Shown here one piece after another: positions 50,263 to 50,950 of a stretch of 50,950 nt of DNA. The stretch comes from Acidobacteriota bacterium (GTDB lineage: Bacteria > Acidobacteriota > Vicinamibacteria > Vicinamibacterales > UBA8438). Within the stretch, counting starts at the first letter, position 1. The number at the start of each line of letters is the position of its first letter. The translations under genes were made by a program, and so were the position numbers. The notes under the pieces were generated by a model that saw only the letters and a list, made by a program, of their open reading frames with translations, did not search any database and was not told where the DNA came from. The stretch is from NCBI GenBank assembly GCA_011523845.1, contig WTFV01000071.1, positions 1-50,950 of the forward strand. The letters run 5' to 3'.

Positions 50263-50490
50263 GCGGCGCGGAGATCGAGAGGCACGGCTCCCGGGCGCCG
50301 CTCGCCTGACGATTCGGGGACACCCGTAAAATTCCTGGTTCCCTGGTTGCGTCGACGCGCTGTCGGCGTGTCGACGCTTTCGTTTGCTGTGGAGGCGGCA
50401 GTCTCCGCTGATCCGCCGAGGTCCCGTGGAAATCCATGAGCGGAGTCGTGCCGACCGATACCCGGTCCGGGCGCGACGCGAGGTTGGGAG

Positions 50491-50560
50491 ATTCCAGGAG
50501 TCTGCGCCGCAGAACGCAGCGAAAACGAAGTGTTGCGGCGCAGGGTCATGGGGCGGGGGA
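50491..50560. repeat. Dispersed palindromic repeat, copy R4 (partial)
   Basis: Inverted relative to R1, like R2. Keeps the CTGCGCCGCA / TGCGGCGCAG arms and the GGTCATGGGGCGGGGGATGG core, but the CCGAAACG hairpin is missing after GGGCC. Confidence 0.65.
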
Positions 50561-50588
50561 TGGGCCTATCGACTGACTCGATGACAGG

Positions 50589-50620
50589 GCCCTCCGGAGC
50601 GCAGCCACGCTCCGGAGGGC
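50589..50620. terminator. Perfect 13-bp-stem hairpin
   Basis: Arms GCCCTCCGGAGCG / CGCTCCGGAGGGC with a six-base loop. Very stable. No T-run follows on either strand, so it may be a terminator of a non-canonical kind or a structured leader element for the gene to its right. Confidence 0.4.
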
Positions 50621-50665
50621 GATCGGACGAGCAACGACCGTAGAGACCTGCAAGAGCCTGAACTG

Positions 50666-50710
50666 ACGTGCGCCGTCCGACGACGGGATTCTATCCCGCA
50701 CGGCGCACGT
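50666..50710 (+). promoter_or_regulatory. Two-tier hairpin in the leader of the last gene
   Basis: Outer arms ACGTGCGCCGT / ACGGCGCACGT (11 bp) enclose inner arms CGGGA / TCCCG. It ends ten bases before the AAGGA that precedes ATG 50733, a good position to control translation. No known riboswitch consensus is recognised. Confidence 0.4.
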
Positions 50711-50732
50711 GTGCACACGAAAGGACACAAGG

Positions 50733-50950
50733 ATGCGCCGTGCGTTCAGAACCCCCAGTCGGACGCCGTCCCGGCGCGCCGCGCTCGCGCCTGAACCGGC
50801 TACCTCAACCCGCGCTGTGCGCCGACTCGCTCGGCGTGATCCTGACTTGCGTAGCAGGGCCGTCGCCCGCCATGGCGAGACGGTCGCAGGGTCAGGTGCA
50901 GCGCGAACGCGCGCGGCGCTTGCCGGTGTGATGATCCTGCTGCTGGGCGC
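50733..50950 (+). CDS. Start of an unidentified gene, cut by the right edge
   Basis: ATG 50733 has AAGGA seven bases upstream. The visible 72 residues are Arg/Ala-rich (MRRAFRTPSRTPSRRAAL), followed at the very end by a hydrophobic run (AALAGVMILLLGA) that looks like a signal peptide or first membrane helix. The long basic leader is unusual; alternatively the real start is the GTG or ATG just before MILLLGA. The product cannot be identified from this part. Confidence 0.4.
   Translation, partial: MRRAFRTPSRTPSRRAALAPEPATSTRAVRRLARRDPDLRSRAVARHGETVAGSGAARTRAALAGVMILLLG

Noticed and set aside
50271..50490. End of a REP-associated transposase-like sequence (GGGGACACCCGTAAAATTCC)
   Set aside because: The string recalls termini of some transposase genes, but no coding frame or matching end was found.

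Overview
The window is GC-rich, gene-dense bacterial DNA. Secreted beta-propeller proteins, a Tat-exported DUF1552 protein, outer-membrane receptors with a carboxypeptidase-regulatory-like N-terminus, a protease ending in short 'IR..H..ELR' repeats, paired RND pumps and many toxin-antitoxin modules together suggest a diderm of the Acidobacteriota (Vicinamibacteria-like). That assignment is an inference: no rRNA or other marker gene is present.

Layout. (1) 1-6 kb is a decayed accessory patch. It holds a methyltransferase-HNH nuclease fusion cut by the window edge, an intact methyltransferase of the DNA-phosphorothioation-associated family, three copies of a small membrane/coiled-coil protein created by tandem duplication, and relics of Fic and DUF4143 ATPase genes. 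(2) 6-13 kb has a repeat-rich secreted protein, an enolase-superfamily racemase/OSB synthase with its GNAT partner, two PIN-domain toxin-antitoxin pairs and an intact DUF4143 ATPase. (3) 13-22 kb carries envelope and secreted proteins: PQQ-like and NHL beta-propellers, a cytochrome c/copper-monooxygenase-like protein and an LRR-containing zinc metalloprotease. (4) 22-29 kb has two divergent RND pumps with no adaptor or outer-membrane channel. (5) 29-34.7 kb has an LCMT-type methyltransferase, a PD40 propeller, HicAB, a DUF1552 protein, a small membrane protein and a DinJ-YafQ-like pair. (6) 34.9-44.4 kb is the most interesting locus, a five-gene minus-strand unit: TonB-dependent receptor, a CobN-like chelatase anchored in the membrane at both ends, a polytopic membrane protein, an ExbB/TolQ-like proton channel and a DUF2149 protein. 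This content matches the hmuR-S-T-U-V heme-acquisition operons of Bacteroidota and the CobN/DUF2149/ExbB clusters of methanogens. It suggests periplasmic metal-tetrapyrrole (de)chelation energised by proton-motive force instead of AAA+ subunits. (7) 44.5-47.8 kb has two more secreted propellers. (8) 47.9-50.9 kb is a second decayed patch: three small His/Cys-rich exported proteins (two in inverted orientation), a TonB-receptor relic, a Calx-beta-type relic and the start of a gene that leaves the window.

Two sequence-level themes cross these regions. A dispersed palindromic repeat occurs four times; one copy sits in frame inside the membrane-protein gene of the chelatase operon, much like Rickettsia palindromic elements. 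Several genes also carry direct repeats offset by about 70 bp at their ends, and at least two genes (Fic, TonB receptor) survive only as fused terminal pieces after internal deletion.
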